64,000 nucleotides of DNA from Nocardioides sp. HDW12B (GTDB taxonomy: Bacteria; Actinomycetota; Actinomycetes; Propionibacteriales; Nocardioidaceae): the NCBI RefSeq assembly GCF_011299595.1, contig NZ_CP049867.1, forward strand, positions 2,666,001 through 2,730,000. Direction: 5' to 3'. Shown piece after piece: positions 38,055 to 45,378 of this stretch. Below the pieces are notes generated by a model that ran no database searches, was not told the origin of the DNA, and saw only the letters and a program-made list of their open reading frames with translations. The position numbers and the translations under genes are program-made. The first letter of the stretch is position 1. Each line of letters starts with the position of its first letter.

Positions 38055-38671
38055 GGGGTGTCCCCGTCCCGGTCGTCGGGGGTCTTCTCCGGCGGCGGAG
38101 CGGTCACCGCGGGGGTGCCGCGGAGCAGGCGCTCGGACGAGCCCCGCCGGTCCGGGCCGAGCAGGTCGGTGATCATGTGGCTGGCCGAGCTGATCGCGGT
38201 CTCCAGGGCCTCGGAGGCGCGGCGCTGGTCGCCGAGGTCGAGCGACATCTTGGCCACCACGAGCCCCTGCAGCACGTTGTCGTTGAGCTCGAGGGCCTGC
38301 TCCTCCCGCTTGCGCATGTCCTCGAAGAGCTGGGCTCCCTCCATCAGCGAGCCGTAGTTGCGACGCAGCGTCCAGTAGTAGACCCCGACCAGGGCGCCGA
38401 CGACGTCCCACAGCGCGAGCTGCCAGCCCCAGGCCGTCCGCATGGCGATGCCCTGGACCTCGTCCACGCCGAACACCGGCATGAGCATGTGCACCGAGTG
38501 CGTGCCGTGGTGGACCGCGCAGGTGAAGAAGATGGCGGCGGTCGCGCCGCCCAGGGGGTTCGAGCGGAGCTGCTGGCTGCGCACGAGGGGAACGACGATC
38601 GCGGCGCAGATCGCGAAGTAGGCGACGGCCACGACGGCGTTCGCCACCAGGCCGACCACCCACCAGTCCAT
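38051..38671 (-). CDS. Membrane sensor protein with histidine-less dimerisation helix
   Basis: A 206-residue protein with three or four membrane spans (about 5-30, 42-65, 83-102), including HHGTHSVHM, a histidine cluster in the second span. A coiled segment follows with LELNDNVLQGLVVAKMSLDLG near 127-146. This resembles the HisKA_3 dimerisation helix (ELHDxxxQ), but the phosphorylated histidine is replaced by Asn130 and there is no ATPase domain. The protein therefore cannot act as a kinase alone. It probably senses a signal and scaffolds the REC-kinase hybrid made from the overlapping next gene. The ATG at 38671 has AAGGA eight bases upstream. Confidence 0.85.
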   Translation of the reverse strand: MDWWVVGLVANAVVAVAYFAICAAIVVPLVRSQQLRSNPLGGATAAIFFTCAVHHGTHSVHMLMPVFGVDEVQGIAMRTAWGWQLALWDVVGALVGVYYWTLRRNYGSLMEGAQLFEDMRKREEQALELNDNVLQGLVVAKMSLDLGDQRRASEALETAISSASHMITDLLGPDRRGSSERLLRGTPAVTAPPPEKTPDDRDGDTP

Positions 38672-38785
38672 CGAGTCATCCTTCGCCAGCCACCGTCGAC
38701 ACCCGCACGATATCCAGCAGCTCCGCGCGCTGATCCACGAATGCGGCAGAAGCCAGGACCAAGGGCACGCGACCGAACCGGGCGG

Positions 38786-39022
38786 TCACTCGTCGGGGTG
38801 CCCGGGCGCCTGCGAGGTGCTCGACCCGGCCCCCGCGGCGCGCAGCCGCGCCAGCTGCTGCTCGCGGACCTCGCGCGTGCGTCGACGCGGAGCGGACCGG
38901 CGGGGCCGCGTCGCCAGGAGCAGCGCGGCCAGGCCCAGCAGCGCCGCCAGCAGCATCACGCCGTGCACCGTGTGGGCGCCCAGCACCAGCGTCACGGGAG
39001 GCAGCACAGCCACGGGCGGCAC
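38786..39022 (-). CDS. Small single-TM protein
   Basis: A possible 78-residue protein: one membrane span (VTLVLGAHTVHGVMLLAALLGLAALLLA, about 10-37), then a basic stretch (RRSAPRRRTREVREQQLARLR) and a short tail. The GTG start is four bases after the stop of the thioredoxin-like gene, which suggests one operon, but the ribosome binding site is weak. I do not recognise the family. Membrane topology and coding bias make it more likely real than not. Confidence 0.55.
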   Translation of the reverse strand: MPPVAVLPPVTLVLGAHTVHGVMLLAALLGLAALLLATRPRRSAPRRRTREVREQQLARLRAAGAGSSTSQAPGHPDE

Positions 39023-39026
39023 GGGC

Positions 39027-39974
39027 TCAGAACAGGGCCGAGGCCAGGTCGCGGCGGCCGGCGAGCACCCGCGGGTCGTCGTTGCCCACCACGGCGAAGA
39101 GCTCGAGCAGGTGGACGCGCGCGGCGGTGCGCTCGTCGCCGTCCGTACGACGCACCAGGTCGAGCAGGCGCGCGAAGGCGTCCTTGACGTGACCGCCGAG
39201 CAGGTCGATGTCGGCGACGAGGGTCTGCGCCTCGACGTCGTCGGGCCGGTCGGCCGCGGCCTGTCGCGCCGCGGCGGGGTCGGCGTCGGCGGTGCGCTTC
39301 ATCAGGCGGGCGCGCGAGAGGCCGACGGCGGCCTCGGTGTCGGCGGGGCTGTCGTCGAGGAGCTTCTGGTACTCCGCGATCGCGGCGTCGAGGTCGCCGG
39401 CCATGAGCGCGTCCTCGGCGGGGGCGTAGCGCGGGTCGACCGCGTCCTCGACCTCCTCCTCGGCGACCGGACCGGCCGCGAAGGGCTGGTGGCGACCGGT
39501 GATGCCCTGGGAGGTCATCTGCTGCAGGAGCTGGCCGAAGAAGGCGCGGAGCTCCTCGAGGGCCGGCACCTCCTGGAAGAGCGGCTGCAGCCGGCCCTGG
39601 AGCACCAGGGCGACCAGCGGCACGGACGGCACCTGCAGGGCCTGGCCGATGCTGGGCTGGGCGTCGATGTCGACGCGCCCGACCGCGACCCTGCCCTCGA
39701 GGCCGTCGGCGATGGCCGCGATGTCGTCGGCGAGCTGGACGCTGGCCGGCATGCGGCTGGGCGAGTAGACGACCAGCACCACGGGGGCGTCCATCGACGA
39801 CTCCAGCAGGCCCTGGAAGCTCTGGTCGTCGACCTCCAGCGTCCAGCTCGGTCCGGCCCCGCCGGGGCCACGGGCGGCACCCGGGCCCGCGGCGCCGGGA
39901 CCGCCGGCAGGGCGGGCCGGGGCCTTGAGGGCAGAGAGGTCGATCGCACCGGGACGGGAGAACGGCATGGTCAT
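39027..39974 (-). CDS. Thioredoxin-like TPR protein (CnoX/YbbN-like co-chaperone)
   Basis: A 315-residue cytoplasmic protein. Residues 45-155 have a thioredoxin fold with conserved cis-Pro region (VPSVPLVALVLQGRLQPLFQEVP), but the active site CxxC is replaced by SPSRMP (71-76), so it is not a redox enzyme. The C-terminal part has TPR-like helices (AEDALMAGDLDAAIAEYQKLLDDSPAD). E. coli CnoX has the same plan and guards proteins under oxidative stress; actinobacterial members are often labelled tetratricopeptide proteins. ATG 39974 follows a GACAAT box by six bases. Confidence 0.88.
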   Translation of the reverse strand: MTMPFSRPGAIDLSALKAPARPAGGPGAAGPGAARGPGGAGPSWTLEVDDQSFQGLLESSMDAPVVLVVYSPSRMPASVQLADDIAAIADGLEGRVAVGRVDIDAQPSIGQALQVPSVPLVALVLQGRLQPLFQEVPALEELRAFFGQLLQQMTSQGITGRHQPFAAGPVAEEEVEDAVDPRYAPAEDALMAGDLDAAIAEYQKLLDDSPADTEAAVGLSRARLMKRTADADPAAARQAAADRPDDVEAQTLVADIDLLGGHVKDAFARLLDLVRRTDGDERTAARVHLLELFAVVGNDDPRVLAGRRDLASALF

Positions 39975-39980
39975 GGCCCC

Positions 39981-39986
39981 ATTGTC
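39981..39986 (-). promoter_or_regulatory. Candidate leaderless -10 box for the CnoX-like gene
   Basis: GACAAT on the minus strand ends six bases before the ATG at 39974. It lies in the 21-bp gap after the PH-domain gene. Confidence 0.45.
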
Positions 39987-39995
39987 CCAGCCGGG

Positions 39996-41108
39996 TCAGG
40001 CGTCGCGCGACCAGGGCCACGGGCGCGGCCGGCGCGGGTCCCGGGGTGGCCGGTGCTCGCGGGGCACGATCTCCGACAGCGTCCTGATCCGCTCGCCCCG
40101 CCGCGCGGACGTGCCCTCCTCGCGGTGGGTCGTGCGCGGGTCGAGGACCGGCCCGGTGGCGTGCTCGACGACGGGCTCGTCGTGCAGCGGTGCGCGGCTC
40201 CACGGCACCGAGACGTCCGAGACGCCGTCGCCCCCGTCGTCGCCGTGGTGCGGTCCCCCGGCACGACGCGACCGGTCGTCCGGCCCGCCGCCTCCGCGTC
40301 CGCCGGACCCGCCGGCCGGCCCGCCGCCGTACGCCCGGGCCTGGATCTGCTTGCTGACGCCGAGCGGGTCCCCGACGAAGTGGAACTTGTCCAGGCCCTG
40401 GCGCTGGGCCGCCGACTCGAACGTGAGGTGGCCGTAGCCCAGGACCCGCCCCAGGACCGGCTGGTGGACGGTGAGGTCGACGAGCCCGCGCAACGGCATG
40501 GCCCCCATCGTCTTGGACAGGAACGAGTTGACCTTGAACACGCGCTTGGTGGTCACGAACAGCACGTCGGAGCTGGTCGCCTGCCACAGCCACTCCCCAC
40601 GCACCGCCGCCACCGGGGCGAGGAGCAGCAGGAGCCCGGACGGGTCCTCCACGCTGAGGAGCCCGGCGGTGGCGTAGGCGTAGAGGCCGATCGCGGCGAC
40701 CAGGCAGCCCACGCGCATGCCCTGGCTGAAGACGTCGGGGTCGACCGGCAGCCGCCGCCCGCGCGCGGCGAGCGTGAAGGCGACCGACAGCAGCACCGCC
40801 GCCAGCAGGATCGTGCCCTCGACGGTCCGCGGCACCCCGAGCGCGCCCGCCACCACGGACAGCACCGCCACCGCGCGGTAGAGCGCGGCGCGGGCGTGGG
40901 CGAACCAGTGGTGGTGGATCTCGAGGGTGGACTCCCGGGTCTCCCGGCCGTCGTCGTCGCCGTCGAGCAGCTGCTCGAGCCACGGCGGGTCGGTCGAGGG
41001 CCGGAAGCGGTCACGCACCCACCGACCGGTCTGCCAGGCACCGCTTCCCAGGGCGCGGGTCCGCCGCAGCCGGCGCGGAGGGGCGCCCTCGGCGCCGGGT
41101 GACGCCAC
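39996..41108 (-). CDS. Membrane protein with bacterial PH domain
   Basis: A 370-residue protein with several membrane spans between about residues 73 and 170 (VAVLSVVAGALGVPR, ILLAAVLLSVAFTLAARG, VGCLVAAIGLYAYATAGLL, LLLLLAPVAAV). A bPH_2-type domain follows near 178-250 (DVLFVTTKRVFKVNSFLSKTMGAMPLRGLVDL ... GHLTFESA). The last 110 residues are rich in Gly, Arg, Asp and Pro and probably disordered. Function unknown; such proteins may bind lipid or act as assembly factors. GTG start at 41108. A 55-residue membrane protein is encoded just upstream on the same strand. Confidence 0.85.
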   Translation of the reverse strand: MASPGAEGAPPRRLRRTRALGSGAWQTGRWVRDRFRPSTDPPWLEQLLDGDDDGRETRESTLEIHHHWFAHARAALYRAVAVLSVVAGALGVPRTVEGTILLAAVLLSVAFTLAARGRRLPVDPDVFSQGMRVGCLVAAIGLYAYATAGLLSVEDPSGLLLLLAPVAAVRGEWLWQATSSDVLFVTTKRVFKVNSFLSKTMGAMPLRGLVDLTVHQPVLGRVLGYGHLTFESAAQRQGLDKFHFVGDPLGVSKQIQARAYGGGPAGGSGGRGGGGPDDRSRRAGGPHHGDDGGDGVSDVSVPWSRAPLHDEPVVEHATGPVLDPRTTHREEGTSARRGERIRTLSEIVPREHRPPRDPRRPRPWPWSRDA

Positions 41109-41139
41109 GGTCAGCTCCCGCGGGTGGGCCGCACGGGGC

Positions 41140-41307
41140 TCACGTGAAGAGGGCGCCGAGGAAGTCGATGAGCCCGCTGAAGACCGTCTCGGTCATGCTC
41201 CACACCCAGTTCGCCCCGTCGCCGGCGAAGTCGGCGAGCTGGTCGGGTGCCTGCACCATCCAGAAACCGACGAACAGCACGAGGAGCACGATGACCAGCG
41301 GCTTCAT
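41140..41307 (-). CDS. 55-residue membrane protein
   Basis: A short frame reads MKPLVIVLLVLFVGFWMVQA, then PDQLADFAGDGANWVWSMTE and TVFSGLIDFLGALFT, ending at a TGA. It has one clear N-terminal span or uncleaved signal, an acidic middle and an amphipathic tail rich in Phe, Leu and Trp. It occupies the gap between the HemD-like gene and the PH-domain gene on the same strand, ending 31 bases before the PH gene. A TACCCA box ends six bases before the ATG. Composition is protein-like and no competing frame exists. Family not recognised. Confidence 0.7.
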   Translation of the reverse strand: MKPLVIVLLVLFVGFWMVQAPDQLADFAGDGANWVWSMTETVFSGLIDFLGALFT

Positions 41308-41370
41308 GGTCCATGGGTACCAAAATCAGGCTCCGGAGGGGCGGAGGCGCGCGGCGGCGGCCCGCGAACG

Positions 41371-42567
41371 TCACCGGGCCGCGAGCACGTAGCCCCGCCG
41401 GACGACCGTGCGGACCAGCCCGCCGTCGTCGTCGGCCACGCCGTTCCGGCCGCCGTCCTGGCCGCCGTCCTGGCCGCCGTCCTGGCCGCCGTCCTGGTCG
41501 CTGCGGAGGGCGCCGCGCAGGGCCTCGCGCAGGCGCGCCACCGCGACCTCGGCCGCGTGCGGGTCGCGCGAGGCGCCCGGCAGGACGCGCAGCAGCTCCT
41601 CGCGGCTCACGACGTGGCCCGGGGTCGAGGCGAGCCGGCGCAGCAGCGCCAGCCCGCCCGGGGACAGCGGCACCGGTCGGTGGTCCAGCGTCACGGTGCC
41701 GGCCCGCAGCCGCAGCAGGCCGTGACCGGTGAGGAGCGCGTGCCGGTCGTCCCCCAGCTCCTCGAGGACCAGGCGCACGAGGTCGGCGAGCCGCGACGTG
41801 GCCGGGGTGCGCGCGAGCAGCCCGGCGAAGGACAGCGGCTCGGCGGTCACCGCGCCCACGGCGGCCAGCAGGAGCTGGCGCTCCTCCACCCGGGCCCGGA
41901 CCTCGTCGAGGCGGCCCTCCCGGCGTACGGCGCGCAGCCACGCCTGTGCCCCCGGCGCGCTGGTGAACAGCACGGCGTCGAAGCGTCCTGCCGCGGTGTC
42001 ACGGGCCGCGGACCGCACCGGCGGGCGGTCGTCGAGCGGGACCCAGCGGTAGGGCTGGAGTGCCTCCACCTCGGCCCCACCGGCGCGCAGCGCCTCCTCG
42101 AGGTCGGCGTCACGGCGACCGCCGTGCAGCACGAGCACCCGCGCGGCATCGACGCCGTCCGCCAGCAGCAGGTCGGCGATCCCGGCGGTCGTCTCGGCCT
42201 CGCCCAGCCAGTCCGGGCGGACCCCGAGCCGCTCCAGGGCGGCGCGCGCCTTGGGCCCCCGGGCCATCACGCGGGCGCCGGTGAGCAGGTCGAGCACGCC
42301 GGGTCCCAGACCGGCGGGTCCGACGGCGGCGCTCCAGCGGTCGACCGCGGTGGCGGTGACGACCACCACGACGTCGGGCGGCCGGCCGATCGCGTCGCGG
42401 GTCCGCGCGCGCAGCCGTCGCGCGCTCTCGTCGACCGAGGCCAGGGTCGGGGCGTGCACGACCGTGGCGCCCCGGTCCTCCAGGGCGGCGCCCAGGTCGT
42501 CACCGCGGCGCCGGGCGGTCACCAGGATCCGGGCTCCTGCGAGCACCGGGGCGTTGCCGGTCGGCAT
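41371..42567 (-). CDS. Uroporphyrinogen-III synthase-like protein fused to a winged-helix domain
   Basis: A 398-residue fusion. Residues 10-265 match the HemD fold, two Rossmann-like lobes with RILVTARRRGDDLGAALEDRGA, VVVVVTATAVDRW, RVLVLHGGRRDADLEEAL and FDAVLFTSAPGAQAWL. HemD closes the tetrapyrrole ring for haem and B12. The last 120 residues form a Trans_reg_C winged helix (VPLSPGGLALLRRLASTPGHVVSREELL ... VVRRGYVL). Similar fusions exist in actinobacteria and may regulate rather than make tetrapyrroles. A DGGQ repeat interrupts the winged helix. ATG 42567 follows a CACAGT box by six bases; GTG 42594 is the alternative. No other haem genes are adjacent. Confidence 0.88.
   Translation of the reverse strand: MPTGNAPVLAGARILVTARRRGDDLGAALEDRGATVVHAPTLASVDESARRLRARTRDAIGRPPDVVVVVTATAVDRWSAAVGPAGLGPGVLDLLTGARVMARGPKARAALERLGVRPDWLGEAETTAGIADLLLADGVDAARVLVLHGGRRDADLEEALRAGGAEVEALQPYRWVPLDDRPPVRSAARDTAAGRFDAVLFTSAPGAQAWLRAVRREGRLDEVRARVEERQLLLAAVGAVTAEPLSFAGLLARTPATSRLADLVRLVLEELGDDRHALLTGHGLLRLRAGTVTLDHRPVPLSPGGLALLRRLASTPGHVVSREELLRVLPGASRDPHAAEVAVARLREALRGALRSDQDGGQDGGQDGGQDGGRNGVADDDGGLVRTVVRRGYVLAAR
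41450..41497. repeat. Four tandem 12-bp repeats inside the HemD-winged-helix gene
   Basis: Four perfect copies of CCGCCGTCCTGG encode a QDGG repeat on the minus strand. The tract falls in a loop of the winged-helix domain, in frame, so copy number could change without breaking the gene. Confidence 0.9.
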
Positions 42568-42641
42568 GGCACCACTGTGGGCCGGTCCTGTCACCGCCGT
42601 CGGTCGCGGAGGTTACGGGCGTGCTACGTCGCCGCACCGGT

Positions 42642-44171
42642 TCAGGCCCGGACCCGGCCACCCTCGTCGAGCCACCAGCGGGCGGCGTCGCGCAGGTGCG
42701 CCGTCGCCGCGCCGTCCACGACGAGGTCGTGCAGCAGCGGGTCCTGCGTCATCCCGGCGGCGTAGAGCGCCGCGCGCCGCACCTCCTCGTCGTCACCGGT
42801 CAGCGCCCGGTGCAGCGGGCCGCGCTCCAGCGCGACCCCGGCGGTGCCGGCGACGCGCAGCCCCGTCGCCTGGAGGTCCCCGGGGTGGCGCCACCAGGCC
42901 ACTGCCGCGGCCGGCACCCGGCCCGACAGCATGGCGGCGATCCGCCGGCCCGAGCGCTGCCGCACCACGGGGTCGTCGTGGTGCTCGGCCAGCGACGCGA
43001 GGATCGCGCACACCCCCTCCGCCAGCGGCGGGAGCGCACCCAGCAGCATGCCGCCGGTGATGGCGCGCGACTCCTCCTCCCCGGTGGCGAGCTCGAGCAG
43101 CAGCCGCGTCAGCACCGGCTGCTCGGGCAGCCCCAGGCGGTCGGTCAGCCGGCCGGCGAGGATCTCGCAGGTCGACCAGTGCGCGTTGAGCCGGTTGCGG
43201 CTCCACGCCCGGACCTCCGGCGTCGGGGGCAGCGGGTGCGCCAGCCGTGGCTCGACGCCAGCGCGCTCCGCCGGCGGCAGCAGCCGCACGAGGTGGGCCA
43301 GCCACCGCCACGCCGCTCCCTGCGGCTCCTGGGCGTTGTACGCCGCGACGGCGGGCTCGGCGCTGCGCCGCCACACGCCGGGGTCGTCACTGATCGCCGC
43401 GAGGTTCTCCAGCCCGACCACCCCGCCCGCGACCACGAGGTCGCGGGGGTCGGCCAGCAGCTCCTGCAGCCAGGTCTCCGCCCCGTCCCCGGCGCTCTCC
43501 CCCACGGCGCTCATCAGGTCGAGCAGCACCTGGGGGTGCGGCTCGGCGACGGCCGCGCGGGCCACGTCGAGCACCACCGCGCCGTACGCGCTGCGGCGCA
43601 GCAGGGACAGCGCCTCGTAGCGGGTGACGTAGCCGACGCCGTGGGAGCGACCCATCTCGCTGGCGAGCCGGGCGACCAGCGGGGTGGCGAGCAGCGTGGG
43701 CATGCCCAGCGCGTTGGGCTGGGCCAGCGCCCGGGCCCACAGCCACCAGTCGCTGCCGGTCGGGTCACCGCTGATGAGCGGGTGGACGAGCGCGTCCAGG
43801 GCCGCCACGCTCACCGCCCGACCACCGGGCGCCCGGTCCTGGGGGCCGTAGGGGAAGGTGCGGCAGAAGGCGTCGAGCGGCGCGCGCAGCGCCCCCGGCG
43901 GCCGGTCGAGCACCTGCTCGTAGCCGTCCACCAGGCTGCCGTCGCGGAGCTGCCCGGTCTCGAGCCGGTGCAGCGTCGCGGCGCTGGTGACCACGCCGTG
44001 GTCGGCCAGGGCGGTGACCATGTCGGCCAGCCGGGACAGCCGTGGCGCGTCCGGCGCGGTCAGCCGCGCCGTCCTCAGCACCCACCCCAGCCGTGCGTCG
44101 ACCCGGATCCGCGGCCCGTCCAGCGGGCTGTCGTCGTCGAGCACGGCGAGCGGAGCCCCCCGTCGCGGCAT
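42642..44171 (-). CDS. HTH-like/helical-repeat regulator, unknown family
   Basis: A 509-residue protein. Residues 25-75 look like an XRE-type helix-turn-helix (LGWVLRTARLTAPDAPRLSRLADMVTAL ... SAATLHRLETGQ). The rest is almost all helical with repeated 30-40 residue units of Leu, Ala and Arg (for example GGVVGLENLAAISDDP, VRRAALYAAGMTQDPLLHDLV), like a HEAT-type solenoid. No enzyme motif is visible. A DNA-binding protein with a large helical sensor or partner-binding body is the best description. The ATG has GGAGGG five bases upstream. Neighbours on both sides are unrelated. Confidence 0.75.
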   Translation of the reverse strand: MPRRGAPLAVLDDDSPLDGPRIRVDARLGWVLRTARLTAPDAPRLSRLADMVTALADHGVVTSAATLHRLETGQLRDGSLVDGYEQVLDRPPGALRAPLDAFCRTFPYGPQDRAPGGRAVSVAALDALVHPLISGDPTGSDWWLWARALAQPNALGMPTLLATPLVARLASEMGRSHGVGYVTRYEALSLLRRSAYGAVVLDVARAAVAEPHPQVLLDLMSAVGESAGDGAETWLQELLADPRDLVVAGGVVGLENLAAISDDPGVWRRSAEPAVAAYNAQEPQGAAWRWLAHLVRLLPPAERAGVEPRLAHPLPPTPEVRAWSRNRLNAHWSTCEILAGRLTDRLGLPEQPVLTRLLLELATGEEESRAITGGMLLGALPPLAEGVCAILASLAEHHDDPVVRQRSGRRIAAMLSGRVPAAAVAWWRHPGDLQATGLRVAGTAGVALERGPLHRALTGDDEEVRRAALYAAGMTQDPLLHDLVVDGAATAHLRDAARWWLDEGGRVRA

Positions 44172-44249
44172 GTCGACCCTCCCCTCGTGGACTGCTGCGC
44201 CTCCGGTGCGCCCTGGTCCTCCGTGCCGCCGCCCGCGGTTCCGGCGCCC

Positions 44250-44278
44250 AGGTTATTTCAGATCGCCGTCGGCGTGAA
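44250..44278 (-). promoter_or_regulatory. Possible promoter for the HTH/solenoid gene
   Basis: TTCACG (44273-44278, minus strand) and TAACCT (44250-44255) lie 17 bases apart in the most AT-rich part of a 239-bp gap. The leader would be about 70 bases. Weak evidence. Confidence 0.35.
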
Positions 44279-44410
44279 TGAAAGGAGCCGACGATCCCCC
44301 TCCTGCCTACGCTGGGCGCGGCACATGCCGGGGTGCCCCCGGGGCGCCGGTGACTCCGTTCCGACGGGGGATGACGTAGCCACCGGTGCCTCGCGGGGCT
44401 ATTCGTCGAC

Positions 44411-45358
44411 TCAGTCGCCGAGCAGCCGGTCCGCCGCGGCGTACGGGTCGAGCTCGTGCGCGACGACGCGCCCGGCGAGGTCCTCGAGCCGGTCGCGGTC
44501 GGTGCTCCCCGCCCAGCGGCGCCGCAGCGCGGCGAGCGCGATGGCCTCGACCTCCTCGCGGGCCCGGCGACGACGCCGCAGCTCCAGCGCACCGCTGCGC
44601 CGCGACCACTCAAGGTGCTGCTCCAGGGCGTCGACGACCTCGGCCATGCCCTCGCCGCGGGTGGCGACAGTGCCCAGCACCGGCGGCTTCCACGCCCCTG
44701 GCGGGCGCTGGGCCAGCCCGAGCATCGAGCGCACGTCGCGCCGGACCTGGGCCGCACCGTCGCGGTCGGACTTGTTGACGACGTAGACGTCGCCGACCTC
44801 GAGGATGCCGGCCTTGGCGGCCTGGATGCCGTCCCCCATCCCCGGGGCGAGCAGCACGACCGTGGTGTCGGCGGCGCCGGCCACCTCCACCTCGCTCTGC
44901 CCGACCCCGACGGTCTCGACCAGCACCACGTCGAACCCGGCGACGTCGAGCACCCGCACCGCCTGGGGCGTGGCCCACGAGAGTCCGCCGAGGTGGCCGC
45001 GCGAGGCCATCGAGCGGATGAAGACGTCCGGGTCCGTGGCGTGCTCGCCCATCCGGACCCGGTCACCGAGCAGCGCGCCGCCGGAGAACGGCGAGGAGGG
45101 GTCGACGGCCAGCACGGCCACGCGCCGGCCGCGGCGCCGCAGCTCGCCGACCAGGGCCGAGGTGGAGGTCGACTTGCCGACTCCGGGAGCCCCGGTGACG
45201 CCGACCACGTGCGCGGCACCGGTCCGCGGCGCGATCAGCGCGATGGCGCGGCGCAGCGCCGGCGAGTCCTCCTCGACCAGGCTGAGCAGACGTCCGACCG
45301 CGCGGGCCCGGCCGGCGCGGGCGTCCTCGACGAGGCGCTCGACGTCCGGCTCGGGCAC
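44411..45358 (-). CDS. meaB: MeaB-type G3E GTPase (methylmalonyl-CoA mutase chaperone)
   Basis: MeaB loads cobalamin into and protects B12-dependent acyl-CoA mutases. The 315 residues carry the P-loop GAPGVGKS at 56-63, VDPSSPFSGGALLGDRVRM as switch I, DVVLVETVGVGQSEVEVAG as the DxxG region and YVVNKSDRDGA as NKxD. The GTG at 45358 is chosen because homology starts there, 20 bases after the thiolase stop. Older databases call this family ArgK; GTPase function is supported by the motifs. Likely client in this window is the ethylmalonyl-CoA mutase at 60.6-62.7 kb, and methylmalonyl-CoA mutase elsewhere. Confidence 0.94.
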   Translation of the reverse strand: MPEPDVERLVEDARAGRARAVGRLLSLVEEDSPALRRAIALIAPRTGAAHVVGVTGAPGVGKSTSTSALVGELRRRGRRVAVLAVDPSSPFSGGALLGDRVRMGEHATDPDVFIRSMASRGHLGGLSWATPQAVRVLDVAGFDVVLVETVGVGQSEVEVAGAADTTVVLLAPGMGDGIQAAKAGILEVGDVYVVNKSDRDGAAQVRRDVRSMLGLAQRPPGAWKPPVLGTVATRGEGMAEVVDALEQHLEWSRRSGALELRRRRRAREEVEAIALAALRRRWAGSTDRDRLEDLAGRVVAHELDPYAAADRLLGD

Positions 45359-45378
45359 GCGGGCGGTCCCGGCCGGGA

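Noticed and set aside
41450-41497. Possible CRISPR-like array
   Set aside because: Units are only 12 bp, have no spacers and lie in frame within a coding gene.
44411-45358. Arginine/ornithine transport ATPase (ArgK)
   Set aside because: The old name is a misannotation; GTPase motifs and the acyl-CoA gene context indicate MeaB.
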